Notes: generated by a model from the sequence alone, not told the origin. A DNA stretch of 64,000 nt from Lamellibrachia columna (GCA_963662155.1 OY759275.1:3240706-3304705), one strand, 5' to 3'; positions 12,778 through 23,940 are shown, counted from the first letter of the stretch. Numbers and translations: made by a program.

Positions 12778-12872
12778 AAAGTAACCCCGTGGTAGAAATA
12801 ACCCCGTGCCAGAAGTAACCCCGTGGTAGAAATAACCCCGTGGTAGAAATAACCCCGTGCCAGAAGTAACCC
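12778..12872. repeat. 18-bp minisatellite, about 5 copies
   Basis: Units of the type AGAAATAACCCCGTGGT or AGAAGTAACCCCGTGCC, 17-18 bp apart. A similar ACCCCCGTGGT motif recurs at 61832-61945. Confidence 0.9.
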
Positions 12873-12906
12873 ATGCTAGAAGTAGGCGCCTGTTTCAACA
12901 ATACAA

Positions 12907-13073
12907 ACTACAAGACACCGAACACAACTACAAGACACCGAACACAACTACAAGACACCGAACACAACTACAAGACACCGAACACAACTACAAGACACCG
13001 AACACAACTACAAGACACCGAACACAACTACAAGACACCGAACACAACTACAAGACACCGAACACAACTACAA
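12907..13073. repeat. 20-bp minisatellite, about 8 copies
   Basis: Unit ACTACAAGACACCGAACACA, essentially perfect. It is followed by an (AT)n stretch at 13080-13097. Confidence 0.96.
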
Positions 13074-13097
13074 CGTCCGCATATATATATATATATC

Positions 13098-13943
13098 ATA
13101 TAAACACGTTGTATTCCACGATATTAATTCAATGAAATAAGACAGAATATGATATACTAATATTAATAAATAAAATAAATAAATAAAATACAATAAACCA
13201 TTGATGACCCTTGTGGAATTTAGTCTGATTAAAGATGGCAGAAGCTCAGGGATAGGCCCCTAGTTGTCATATTTTTGGTTGTAGACAATTTAGTCGCCGG
13301 CGATTTAGAAACGCACCCCTTTCGGGGATTACAAAACGATAGTTTGGGGACACGGAAATGGATATATTTTAGGACTACGAAATGTATACTACGTATTAAA
13401 TAACAAGTGCCTGGTTGGCGACATAACAACTTATCAGTAATGATAGGATCACCGCCCGCATGAAGTAGAAATGTGTTTTTTAGGCGACAAATGACATCTG
13501 ATATGGTTATGTTTTATATGGAAAACGAACAAGTCGACTGCGTATGAATGACAGATGACAGCTCTTTTTAGATGGGAAAATAAACAGTACTGCGACTCAC
13601 TCCAAGTTGATGGTTCGTCGTGTGCCTATGAGATACGACAGTTTGACGATAACGTTCAGCGTATGGCTGCGAATGCCACCAGGGGCGATACTGTAGCCTA
13701 CTAGACCAGCGACTGAGACATTGTGTCTCTAGGAAACATTGATTTAATTTGTTGACATATTTCTTTCTCTACAAAGGAACATCTAATTCCACGCAAGTAA
13801 TGATGTTAGTATCAAATCAATTCTACACGTATCAATCAACACAAATTGCCAAGCAGATAAATATAAAAATGAAACTTGATGCTTCCTAAGCAGTTGTTAA
13901 ATTAAAAAAGGCCTCTAAACTCTACAACCGCGAAATACACCGC
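13098..13943. other. AT-rich DNA, no gene seen
   Basis: 13150-13200 is a run of AATA-type simple sequence. The rest has no recognisable content. Confidence 0.35.
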
Positions 13944-14287
13944 GTACGTACACCATATACATACACCACGTACACCATATACATACACCACGTACACCAT
14001 ATACATACACCACTTACACCATATAAACATACCATATGTACACACCATATGCACACAGCACATACACCATACACACGCGCCATATACACACACAATATAC
14101 AAACATAATATACACACATCATATACAAACACCATATACACACACCATATACACACACCATATATAAACACCATATACACACACCATATACACACACCAT
14201 ATACACACATCATATACAAACACCATATACACACCATATACAAACACCATATACACACACACCATATACATACACCGCATGCATACA
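13944..14287. repeat. Degenerate CACCATATACACA array
   Basis: 14-bp ACCATATACACACA and 22-bp CATACACCACGTACACCATA-type units are interleaved over about 340 bp. The minus-strand frames encode Cys/Val/Tyr/Trp-rich low-complexity peptides and are not genes. Confidence 0.9.
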
Positions 14288-14374
14288 CCGATTGATTGGT
14301 TGTGCCCGATTATGATAAAACGCATTTGCTGGATGATCAGCTGCTAACTTGGCTAATCAGGCCGATTTCCGAGA

Positions 14375-14407
14375 GCTGGCCATGCGCTTCATCAGCGCAT
14401 GGCCAGC
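14375..14407. other. Perfect 13-bp inverted repeat with 7-nt loop
   Basis: GCTGGCCATGCGC and its exact reverse complement GCGCATGGCCAGC enclose TTCATCA. It stands alone in the sequence and is not part of an array. No poly-U tract follows it. Confidence 0.85.
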
Positions 14408-14660
14408 GCTGACTGTGCCGTGATAGCGATGTAAATAGCCATGTAAATACAGACGGAAACCGAAATCATTCCCTATTATCAACCGAGTAATTGATTATTA
14501 CTTTGGCAAATTTTGTCACTTCAATTTACCTTACGCATTAGGCATCGCGCCACGTCCCGACAGGTGCGCGGGCTGCGGCTGACATGTGATGGTTCTATTG
14601 ATCACAGCTCAGAAACGCGCGCTCGTGTCATAATCAGATTGGCACTTTGCCAATACTCGT

Positions 14661-14815
14661 AGTGTCTACTTGTAGCGCTGTCGTATCTACTTGTAGCGCC
14701 GTCGTGTCTACTTGTAGCGCCGTCGTGTCTACTTGTAGCGCCGCCGTGTCTACTTGTAGCGCCGTCATGTCTACTTGTAGCGCCGTCGTGTCTACTTGTA
14801 GCGCCGCCGTGTCTA
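14661..14815. repeat. 21-bp minisatellite, about 7-8 copies
   Basis: Units start TGTCTACTTGTAGCGCCGTC with C/T exchanges. The minus strand reads a seven-residue period (SRHDGAT), a by-product of the unit length. Confidence 0.95.
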
Positions 14816-15266
14816 CAGGTCATAAACGGCAAGATGACATCAAAAGATCTTTGACGACATCTCGAAGATGACATCCCGAAATGCGGCAGATATAACGACT
14901 GTCGGGGATGAAACTTCTTCGACGTTAGAAACCATTTAAAACTATGTACTCTCGTTGACTGTGAACCACACAAAATACACAACAAGCCAAAGACAATGAG
15001 ATTTAGCAAATTTATTTTGGAGGTATTTTCACAAGTAGTCATTGTGACGTCACAACTAATTTGAATACGATGAATATGCGTCACGCTGCAGAGTATTACC
15101 TCGTGACAATCGAGGAATTATTACAAAGATGTATTGTCAATAGAAACAAAGCCAATGTGTTGACACTTACTAGTCTAGTCACACAGGCATTGTGTGACAA
15201 CTAAATCAGTGCATTTTTATATTTATTCTGAATAACCAACTTGGACATATATTCAGGACATCTGTT
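14816..15266. other. No recognisable feature
   Basis: Nothing supported is seen before the reverse-transcriptase remnant begins. Confidence 0.3.
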
Positions 15267-15800
15267 CTCGTCAATATATTAGAGGAGATCCTCCAAGACT
15301 TCAACACCATCATATCTATCGGTGGAAAGCCCATGTGTAATCTCTGTTTTGTAGATGATATCGACATCATGGGAAGCAAAGGGAGTGAACTCCCGGACTC
15401 TTACTTACGAGAAAGGGCTTATAGGAAGTCACCTGGAGTCAGGGAGACAAGTACAAACATTTGAACTTAAATGCTTCAGGGCACTCTTCGTCGTCTCCGA
15501 TACATCGAACACAAAATTAACGAGCAAGTGGATTCCGTCGCTAGAAACCAAGAGCTGTTGTTGGAAGCGATGAAACTATGCAATCTCCCCTGGTTTGGCA
15601 CATAATTATCCTTGAAGGCGCACCGGAGGGCCACCAGAGATGAGGAAAAATTGGCTGAATGAACCGATCTATGCCTACGCGCCCTGCTGTGAACAGCAGA
15701 AGACAGCCTCGGCTAGCGTCGACTCTCCTTGGGTTCGCTGTGGCATCCCACGGCTCCCGGTGAAGGGATGAAGTGAAGACACATTCTTCTTCAAGATAGC
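15267..15800 (+). pseudogene. Decayed non-LTR retrotransposon reverse transcriptase (C-terminal part)
   Basis: Translating from 15267 gives an RT palm fragment with ISIGGKPMCNLCFVDDIDIM at about 15318-15377. The FVDD stands where active elements have the catalytic F/YxDD box. The reading then shifts frame to QTFELKCFRAL (about 15456-15490) and again to LRRLRYIEHKINEQV, followed by WFGT and, after internal stops, TDLCLRALL and TAEDSLG. This order matches the C-terminal tail of endonuclease-RT type LINE polyproteins, which end with an FGH-like motif and an AEDR-W motif. The thumb region between the first two blocks is missing. Stops and frame changes show it is dead. The assignment to this broad type is firm, but I cannot fix the clade. 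Confidence 0.8.
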
Positions 15801-15840
15801 CACGTGCACTTGACCCCGTCATGTGTTTTGTTGACTTTGT

Positions 15841-16083
15841 CGCCGGTTAGAACGTGGAATTCTCAAGCGAGAAACCCGGGTTCGAATCCTCCTGCTGCCG
15901 TTTCGAAGCTTTGAAAATTTCGTTCACGCCGCGTTGCCACAGTTCACTCCGCTGGCCACATACCGAGGTGAACGAATGGTCGTCACGCAGAAATTGCAGT
16001 ACAGCTTCCTAGAGAAGTTGAGATGGCGTTGGAATGAACATATCTGCCAGGGGGAGTGAAGTGTATAGCGAACCTTTACCTTT
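15841..16083 (+). mobile_element. Probable tRNA-derived SINE
   Basis: 15841-15900 resembles the 3' two-thirds of a tRNA: GGTTAGAACG as a D-arm-like piece, an anticodon-arm-like TTCTCAA, and GGGTTCGAATCC at 15880-15891, a textbook pol III B box and T-loop. The T stem does not pair fully and no complete cloverleaf forms, so it is not a working tRNA. About 190 bp of non-tRNA body follow, ending near AACCTTTACCTTTT at 16070-16083, a simple-sequence-like tail. It lies just downstream of the RT remnant on the same strand. Confidence 0.45.
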
Positions 16084-16613
16084 TAAACGGCCCCTGGGTC
16101 TGGGATTTTATGGACTAGATTTCCTGGAGCAGATCTTATCCGTATATCGGAGCAACCTTTAAGCAATTGATTAATGATTGTCTTGAACGCAACCGACGGT
16201 TTCTTGCTGTCTGTACGCCGCCATCGAGACGACGAGGCGAGTTGACGTCCGTCTAGACGACGCGAACGCGGATACCCGCCAGTGACACAGACGGCGGCAT
16301 TGTCGACGCGACGAACTTGACCGATGGTAATTGAATCAGAAACAAGTCTGAGCGCAGACTATTTGCCAACATTAAAGCAGTCGTCGGTTCGTTTTTTATC
16401 GTAAAATGTATATGATAACATCTTGACCGTCGATATGTGTTTTAATTGACAATTTTTTTTACTGTAATTTGACCGTTATGTGTTTATGAATTTGACCGTT
16501 AACTTGCTGTTCAGCACGACATTCGAGTAGAATTTTTTCAAATTAAGCAGATAACAGTGTAATTATACTAACAACTTTGGGCGGTTAAGATGCTAGAACA
16601 GAGGTAGTTTTAT
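16084..16613. other. No recognisable feature
   Basis: I see no gene or array. A short word TTGACCGT recurs at about 16422, 16478 and 16493. Confidence 0.35.
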
Positions 16614-16657
16614 TACATACATGCATACATACATACATACATACATACATACATACA

Positions 16658-16693
<36 letters not shown>

Positions 16694-16697
16694 TACT
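16614..16697. repeat. (CATA)n microsatellite
   Basis: About 18 CATA repeats followed by a short (AT) run. Confidence 0.96.
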
Positions 16698-17715
16698 CTT
16701 ATTTTTTACATAGGTGTTATCTGTCAGGGTGACTCCTCATCATTTCCTCATCGTTGTCTCTTTCATTGGAAGACGGATGATCTGACGATAGCGACGGATA
16801 CAAATATCACACTCGTGTCTCGTGTAGTCGAACCATGCAGCGTTACTTCGCTGTTTAGTGGTGCTTCCATTTACGTTTTAGAAGCTAATTTTAGTGCGAT
16901 AATTCGATAAATATTTTCAGAGTAAGATCGGACACGCATTATGGTGTTTGTTGATAATTTGTTGACAAATTATTGTCAAGGTATCCACCAGAGGCGCCAT
17001 TGGTCATGTTGGGTAGCGTCCGTTCGAACACTAATTGTCACACGTCTCTGGGAACATTCATCAACGTTACAATTCGCTGCATAAAGTGACCATTCTCTAC
17101 TGCCTGGTTCACAGCCGCATGGGTGACTCAGCAGATGGACTGAACGAAATTGCGTAATTGTTGTAATACACAAATACTCCAATTTCCTACTAAACCGACA
17201 CTTTCCAGGACGCCGGGTATCTCTGAAATAGTGTGTCGTGTCACCTTCGCAGCAACACCCACTGTTCGTCGGTCGTACGCGCGGACGTAACACATAGTTT
17301 CGTCCGGAATCATTGACTGAATGTTCAGGTACGCCAAAGAACCAACGCCGTTGATCGCGTGAAATGTCTCGGAAGCGATGGTCGACCCGTGTGCCTGCGG
17401 TGAGAGTGGGTTGGTTGTCAGCCGAGAGACGCTTCTGGCGGCCCGCACGTCACTGACGCCGCCCGGTGGAGGCCGCGCGAGGAGCCTACTGACACGGCCT
17501 GGGTGGGCCGACGTTATAATGCCGCTGCCGTGTCAGCAGCATTTCACTCACAAAAAATACATACAAAAGTTGCACAAAGGAGCTAGCATGCTGCAGAGGA
17601 AACTAGGTAGGCTTGATTTTTAACAAAATTAATTTTAAATGAGACTAGCAAAAAAATCGAATTAATGAGGGAGCTTTACCTCGGCGATGATTGACCTAGA
17701 AATGCTAACGATGTC
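16698..17715. other. No supported gene
   Basis: Two overlapping minus-strand frames (17293-16976 and 17448-17128, about 105 codons each) are open and not repetitive. The longer begins with GTG, and I recognise no domain in either. 17390-17520 is GC-rich. Treat as unassigned. Confidence 0.25.
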
Positions 17716-17955
17716 TCAAGGCAACGCCTGGGCACGTCAAGGCAACGCCTGGGCACGTCAAGGTAACGCCCGGGCACGTCAAGGCAACGCCTGGGCACGT
17801 CAAGGCAACGCCCGGGCACGTCAAGGCAACGCCTGGGCACGTCAAGGCAACGCCTGGGCACGTCAAGGCAACGCCTGGGCACGTCAAGGTAACGCCTGGG
17901 CACGTCAAGGTAACGCCTGGGCACGTCAAGGTAACGCCCGGGCGCGTCAAGGCAA
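17716..17955. repeat. 21-bp minisatellite, about 11 copies
   Basis: Units TCAAGGCAACGCCTGGGCACG with GGTAAC and GCCCGGG variants. Minus-strand readings (TCPGVAL, VPRRCLD) are by-products of the unit length. Confidence 0.96.
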
Positions 17956-18051
17956 GGAGCCGGGGGCTCTCAGCCCCCAAACACACACACGATGTTTAAA
18001 TAATTATGTACATAGGCACATAATCACAATGTGTGTGGATTTCTGCATGTG

Positions 18052-18147
18052 CGTGCGTGCGTGTGTGTGTGTGGGGGGGGGGAGGGGTGCAGGGAAGGGT
18101 ATGGTAGAGTAGGGTGGGGTGGGGTGGGGTACGGTACGGTACGGTAC
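18052..18147. repeat. G-rich simple sequence
   Basis: GCGT and GT repeats, then a G9 run, GGGGT repeats and (GGTAC)n. Confidence 0.85.
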
Positions 18148-18210
18148 GTGGATTAGTATGTGCCTCCGATAAAATCCGATGACTTCTGGTGTTATCTAAT
18201 TTTATTTGTA

Positions 18211-18278
18211 TAAGAATGTTGTCTTTTAATAATCGAAATAGTACAACGCTTGTGTTAGCTACATGAGTTAAAAGTGAG
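18211..18278 (+). repeat. Dispersed 68-bp repeat, copy 1
   Basis: From TAAGAATGTTGTCTTTTAAT to AAAAGTGAG. It matches 18854-18922 in direct orientation at about 90 percent identity by eye. It could be a fragment of an interspersed element or a local segmental duplication. Confidence 0.8.
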
Positions 18279-18853
18279 ATTCTGCACGCAGCAGGACTGT
18301 AGTGATATCTAAGATTACACATAATTATTTCTTTATGTTTCTTGTCGTACCCGATTAATAAGAGTAGGGTGCAATTCCCCCCAATAATTAGTGACGAACG
18401 CGTTCAGCAAACGCACCTGTGATTTATTAATTGTCAGCAAGCCAAATTTCATAACTCGTATAGCTGTTTTGTCAAGCGTATGACATGTCACCAGTCGAGA
18501 CAAGGAGGTAGGACAATATGTCATGGTTTGGAAAACACTTTTCAATATTACTTTGGTCCGCTAGGTGGCATCACGTAGACCAACTCGCTTAGCATAAGTT
18601 GTCAGTCAGTTTGGTATTATTTGACGGAGGATTAATAAACACAGTTTGAATCTCTTATGAGATATGCACAGTGTTATCATCCAAGCTTCGACGGGCCGGC
18701 TCAGGGCACCATTCGTTTTCCACATTGAAACAACGGTAACTGTCAACCAGGCAAGTATGTGGCCTGTCGTCGATCTGTGGTAGCATTTTCGTTAAATCCT
18801 ACAATTTAATTTTCTAGAAAATCAACATGGAAGATGCTGCCGGAATGGCGTAA
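18279..18853. other. No recognisable feature
   Basis: This is the 575 bp between the two 68-bp repeats, with nothing gene-like. Confidence 0.3.
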
Positions 18854-18922
18854 TAAGAATGTTGCCTTTTTAATAATCGAAATAGTGCAACGCTTGTGTC
18901 AGCTACATGAATTAGAAGTGAG
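18854..18922 (+). repeat. Dispersed 68-bp repeat, copy 2
   Basis: Second copy of 18211-18278, with one extra T and about six substitutions. Similarity stops abruptly after AAGTGAG in both copies. Confidence 0.8.
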
Positions 18923-19164
18923 TCCACCCATCACCGACACGTGACAATTCTGCTAATCAACAACTTGACATTTAATCGTGTGCGCAACAAAAGTGTCGCT
19001 ATCGGCACATGTTGAGAAACTATTTTGTCAGGGTGCAAAAAATCTTCGAAAGGGAGTACCTTCTCTAAATGACTTGCACTTGATTCGTATGCCATGGACC
19101 CGGAAGTGAATCAGTGATCTAACTCCGGCCAGCTTTTTACACCACAAGTACCGGTCCAAGTGAC

Positions 19165-19220
19165 TGAGCTCAGAATTAGGGCACGTGAAGCGGATGTGTT
19201 AACCACTGCACTACCTCCCT
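19165..19220 (-). mobile_element. tRNA-like SINE head (A box)
   Basis: On the minus strand the DNA reads GGGAGGTAGTGCAGTGG then TTAACACATCCGC and TTCACGTGCCC. TAGTGCAGTGG fits the pol III A box, and the following bases resemble the D-loop and anticodon arm of tRNA-derived SINEs. No clear B box follows, so the copy is degenerate. The 13-bp array at 19208-19298 is made of this element's first bases. Confidence 0.4.
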
Positions 19221-19298
19221 GAACTACCTCCCTGCACTACCTCCCTGCACTACCTCCTTGCACTACCTCCCTGCACTACCTCCCTGCACTACCTCCCT
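19208..19298. repeat. 13-bp array, 7 copies
   Basis: Unit GCACTACCTCCCT on the plus strand. On the minus strand it is AGGGAGGTAGTGC, the 5' end of the tRNA-like segment next to it. The array therefore looks like an expansion of a SINE head. Confidence 0.9.
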
Positions 19299-19555
19299 TG
19301 TTGCGCTACTATAGGTGCCGAGCATTGTTTCAAGTTTGAATCATATATGATTCGTGCGTCTAGTCTAAAAAACGTTAAACTTTGTACAAAACATAGACGA
19401 CTGTTGTTGCTCCTTTGAAAGGCACTACTTTTTGCTCCGTCAAATTTTCTGGAAAAAGTCATGCGTTAATTTGGAGTTTTGCGCATTAATCCACATTGAA
19501 AATCAGAAACGGTTTCGTTACCTACCAAGAACGATACAGATACGATACGGGTGGC

Positions 19556-19630
19556 CGGGTGGGTGTGTGGGTGAGTGGGTGAGTGGGTGGGTGGGTGGGT
19601 GGGTGTGTGGGTGTGTCGGTGTGTCGGTCT
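19556..19630. repeat. (GGGT)n-type microsatellite
   Basis: GTGG, GAGTG and GTGTCGGT variants of a GGGT repeat. A second (GGGT)n lies at 21244-21289. Confidence 0.92.
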
Positions 19631-20789
19631 GTCGGAATTGACCGATGAATCCACCACTCATCCGTTTGATGTGAAATCGACAAGAAGCAGACGACCAATT
19701 CTCCAAAAAGCAACGCACTCGATGACACTGCCTACTAGACGCCTGTAATTCATCTGTACAAAGGGTCATGCAAGTCCGCACACGCCTTCAAATCGCTCGT
19801 CTTTGGCAGGTTTAGACAGCCTTTTAGCAGTGGCGAGTTCCCGTTATTGACGATGTTTGGTCGATGACCCTAAGTATCGGTGCAGTGGCCTCGCAGTGGC
19901 CTCGCAGTGGCTTCGCAGTGGCCTCGCCATCAAGTAAATGTACGTCTGTGTCTCCCTCGTGTTATATATAAGAAGAAGTAGAAGACGAAGAAGACGAAGA
20001 AGACGAAGAAGGAAAATAATACATATATTTCTAACTTGTGGGCAGTTAAGCCAGTTTACAATTTTCTGGGTCCTGGCATCCGTCAGAAAAAGGGGAAGAC
20101 GACGAAGAAAGGGGAGGATAAGAAGACGTGTTGTCAATTTCTAGAGATGACAATTGGGATCGGGTACTTCTGACACGTGGGTGGTTAAGTCAACATACAA
20201 CATACTGGTATCCGGAATTCCGGGACGCGTTAAACATCATCTCCCATTGAGATAGCGTATCACAACCAGCAAGACCCACTTTACTATCTGGAAAAACAAC
20301 GAGATGCACAATTCAACTACCACAGATACCCGACATCACAAGCAGTAAATACGTAACCGTCGCCATGTGGACGTCTTCCCGCCAAGATAAACTCCTGGAA
20401 GAACGAAAAATCTGGCCGAAAAATTTCCGACGGTCTAGTTGAACGTCCATCGACGTCACATCAAATCTGGTTACTGTTTATATTCCTACTCACAATCGAT
20501 ATGACGTAACGTTCTGTGTTCTGGAAGACTAAAAGGGTGGTGAACAATATGGACAACAATACCCGATGAAAGCAGAGTAGTTATTTATTTAGAAACTTGC
20601 GAATATTATCAGTATGTTTTTCACTCATAAAAGAGTGTAAACATACAAATGAAGATATCAATGTTTTGTAGTGGAAACCGCAGTCAGTTGAATCATTTCA
20701 GGTTATTCGCGAAATGTTGAATTAGAGATTTTAAAGTCATCAGTGTAAAATAATGAAAGGTCAAGCACGGAAAATGTTCAGCCGGCGTA
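19631..20789. other. Mostly unassigned DNA with two small arrays
   Basis: 19882-19925 has four copies of the 11-mer GCAGTGGCCTC. 19968-20010 is AGAAGACGA simple sequence. I see no gene in the rest. Confidence 0.5.
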
Positions 20790-20870
20790 TTGCTTGGAAA
20801 CACAGCAACGTTAGTGTTGCTTGGAAACACAGCAACGTTAGTGTTGCTTGGAAACACAGCAACGTTAGTG
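20790..20870. repeat. 27-bp repeat, 3 copies
   Basis: Three identical units starting TTGCTTGGAAACACAGCAAC and ending GTTAGTG. The unit contains an inverted pair, GTTGCTT and AGCAAC. Confidence 0.95.
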
Positions 20871-21243
20871 AAACATGTGTGAAAGGAAACAACCGGTAGA
20901 AGTAGTGACCGGGGGTAAAATAATCACCCCGTCCGTTTGAACAAATTAACAACAATTTCATCACGTCAGCGGTGGTATCATGGACTTATATTTAAAAATA
21001 AATAAACATATGTCCATGGTAGTATTGCTGTGATTGGCAGACAGGTCGAGACTTTTCCCGCGCGGTTGCGCGTGTAGTTTCAAGGTATGGGGACGGATTG
21101 TTTACTTCCGGGTTCATGGCACACGAATAAAGACGGCACGTCTTTATTAAACTCTTAGTCACTGGAAAATGACTCTTGAACAGGGATATTGCCATATTTG
21201 AAGACAACGATATTACAAAAGGTTCCATATTAAATGTGTAGAA

Positions 21244-21289
21244 TGTGTGGGTGGGTGGGTGGGTGGGTGGGTGGGTGAGTGGGTGGGTC
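21244..21289. repeat. (GGGT)n microsatellite
   Basis: About 11 GGGT repeats with one GAGT. Confidence 0.95.
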
Positions 21290-21855
21290 TTACTCAACGT
21301 TTGCTGATTTTCAATTGAGCATAAATGAATGAATTTGACGAATGTTCCCGTCAATTGAAGCATACCGTCCCGGCACACCCTACAGGGAGATGTAGTTGCC
21401 GTATGCGAAGGAAGCATAATAAAAATGTTTAGTCGGGTCACAGGCTCAGTGTCAGCGGGTTGCTAATGAACGTGAGACGTCAGCGCTGCGGTCTTGTTAG
21501 AGTGCTATAAGGTGACTGGTGGGCGTCAGTTGTAGGACTCATTCAGCAAGGAATAAATCGCATGAAAATATCGCGCTCCGTTTCCTTGCCAAAATCAACT
21601 TAACCAAATTTCAGCAAACGTCTGGAGAAGTGTCGTAAAATCGTAGACGCGCTGCTGGTGGATGCTGTTACCGACGTGAACCTGTCACTGCCACCCGAAC
21701 TCTCTGTCGTTGTGTCTTGAAATTGTCAAACGCTAAGTACACCTAGCGAGTGACTACATGATTACCAGATTTTGATGATTTGAGTTGTGGCTTTCTGGGA
21801 ATATGTAGCGTAAATTGTAAGCAACATGTCCGGTAACCTTTGTTTCCTATGTGGC
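21290..21855. other. No recognisable feature
   Basis: Nothing supported is seen between the GGGT tract and the 76-bp array. Confidence 0.35.
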
Positions 21856-22689
21856 TTCTTCCTTGGCAGAGCAGCTGTCCTCTCCATTTTGGTGGCGGGC
21901 ACTGACGCAAGGCACCAAGGAAGCCGTTGACTTCTTCCTTGGCAGAGCAGCTGTCCTCTCCACTTTGGTGGCGGGCACTGACGCAAGGCACCAAGGAAGA
22001 CGTTGGCTTCTTCCTTGGCAGAGCAGCTGTCCTCTCCACTTTGGTGGCGAGCGCTGATGCAAGGCACCAAGGAAGGCGTTGACTTCTTCCTTGGCAGAGC
22101 AGCTGTCCTCTCCACTTTGGTGGCGGGCGCTGACGCAAGGCACCAAGGAAGGCGTTGACTTCTTCCTTGGCAGAGCAGCTGTCCTCTCCACTTTGGTGGC
22201 GGGCGCTGACGCAAGGCACCAAGGAAGGCGTTGACTTCTTCCTTGGCAGAGCAGCTGTCCTCTCCACTTTGGTGGCGAGCGCTGACGCAAGGCACCAAGG
22301 AAGGCGTTGACTTCTTCCTTGGCAGAGCAGCTGTCCTCTCCACTTTGGTGGCGGGCGCTGACGCAAGGCACCAAGGAAGACGTTGGCTTCTTCCTTGGCA
22401 GAGCAGCTGTCCTCTCCACTTTGGTGGCGAGCACTGACGCAAGGCACCAAGGAAGGCGTTGACTTCTTCCTTGGCAGAGCAGCTGTCCTCTCCACTTTGG
22501 TGGCGGCCGCTGACGCAAGGCACCAAGGAAGGCGTTGACTTCTTCCTTGGCAGAGCAGCTGTCCTCTCCACTTTGGTGGCGGGCGCTGACGCAAGGCACC
22601 AAGGAAGGCGTTGACTTCTTCCTTGGCAGAGCAGCTGTCCTCTCCACTCTGGGGGCGGGCGCTGACGCAAGGCACCAAGGAAGGCGTTA
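21856..22689. repeat. 76-bp minisatellite, 11 copies
   Basis: Units run from TTCTTCCTTGGCAGAGCAGC to AAGGAAGGCGTTGAC with a few substitutions (AGACGTTGG, GCGAGC, GCACTG). Each unit carries TTCCTTGG near its start and CCAAGGAA near its end, so a unit can fold back on itself. All three minus-strand frames are stop-free through the array; 76 is not a multiple of three, so each frame simply cycles through the others. The long open frames that result (up to 373 codons) use non-ATG starts where I could check, and I do not call them genes. Confidence 0.96.
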
Positions 22690-22875
22690 ATTTTCTTTCT
22701 TACAATGTTGTCTCTCATTAATTGTAACAAGTTAATTCCAAAGGTAGTAGGCGATCGAGAAAAATGTCCTCTTATGGCCAGCAGTGTTTGAGGAAGGACT
22801 TGCCACAGCCGCTGTGTGGTGAGAAGTCGATGCCCCGGTGGCACTACTGGATGAGAAGGTAACTTGCCGGTCAGA

Positions 22876-22996
22876 TTTAACAAGATTTAACAAGATTTGC
22901 CATCCAAGCCAAAGGCCCAGATGGCAAGTGGACAAGGAAGCCATTGGCTTATCGAGAGTCCAACAATGTTCATCTACTTATAGCCCGCCCTCCTGA
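22876..22996 (-). mobile_element. 5'-truncated CR1-like LINE, 3' UTR only
   Basis: About 120 bp matches the 3' end of the LINE at 34669-37890, with two differences by my count. It ends in the same 10-bp tandem tail (two copies of TTAACAAGAT on the plus strand). Similarity stops after GCCCTCCTGAGAT, so the copy is cut off just after the LINE's 3' UTR. This is typical of aborted target-primed reverse transcription. Confidence 0.9.
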
Positions 22997-23940
22997 GATC
23001 CTGCATCTTTCAGCCTAGATGCATTGAGGCTCATCAATTTAGCTGCACCAAACATCACATTCCAATTATCGGCTCATGTTTGAATGTGCAGCGGGTCTTC
23101 GTTGAGTGAGCATGCCACAGTTGCCCGAAGTTGTCTCTCAATGACTGTGCTAAAGACTAGTGGGTTGTCTGTATAGAGGATGACATCAGAGGATCGGTGA
23201 TGGCACGAGACGTGCGGTGATATGTGGTTGTTACAGGGGCCAGGTCTTGGAATAATGTTCTCATACCGAGTGATTGAGTGCCATAGTTCTGAATGTGTTT
23301 TATATCCAAACTCAGCAAATTCTGTGCATGGGGGGCCTTCATCATGACTTTATGGTGTACGCCATTTAATTAAAATGACATATTCAGGCCAGATGATACA
23401 ACGATCGCCGCTGGGCATATATGTGTAATCTACAGAAATACTCTGTCATGTCGAAATGTTATTACTTTGAACAATCTGATCTGCAGTGGATGTTTTTGTT
23501 GTTTTTGCGTCGCGGGCCCGCGGCAACCACTTCGACATGGACGCTCATTGACCGCAGTCTGGGGGCAACAAACAACGCCAACGCAAGTAAATGCCACATC
23601 AACCGACTGTCTAGCGTCTGTCTCTGATAATCCGGTGCCACTGCGATCTGCTATTGCTGAAAAAACTGCGCACTTGATACGTCACTGTTAATTGTCTTGT
23701 TAGAAATATCGACGAATCCGTCTAGTTGTCGTGCTCCGAGCTAACGAGTTAACGACCAATGATATAAATAGTGAGTTAGTCATCGACTGATGTCTTGCTC
23801 CGAAGCTATTAATTCTCACTAGGAATTGGCAAAGCGACATACGCCATCAAAACTCTAAACAAAAGTTGAAGCTACAGCAAACTGTCAAGTGAAATAAATG
23901 TCAGATTGTATAACCCATTGGTAAAACGATATTCTGTCGA
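22997..23940. other. No recognisable gene
   Basis: Minus-strand frame 23345-23157 (62 codons) and plus-strand frames near 23421-23691 have no motif I recognise. Confidence 0.3.

Noticed and set aside
12778..12872. Shared origin of the 18-bp array here and the 17-bp array at 61832-61945
   Set aside because: Both contain ACCCC(C)GTGGT, but the rest of the unit differs; could be convergence of short words.
15841..15900. Functional tRNA gene
   Set aside because: The B box is good, but the T stem does not pair fully and no complete acceptor stem or A box is visible.
21743..22883. Three long overlapping minus-strand frames (up to 373 codons)
   Set aside because: All frames of the same 76-bp array are open; real coding would favour one. 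No recognised domain in the flanks.
22876..22996. Origin of the 76-bp array from the CR1 UTR, because both contain CAAGGAAGCC-TTGGCTT-like words
   Set aside because: Similarity is limited to about 30 bp with several mismatches; not enough to claim descent.
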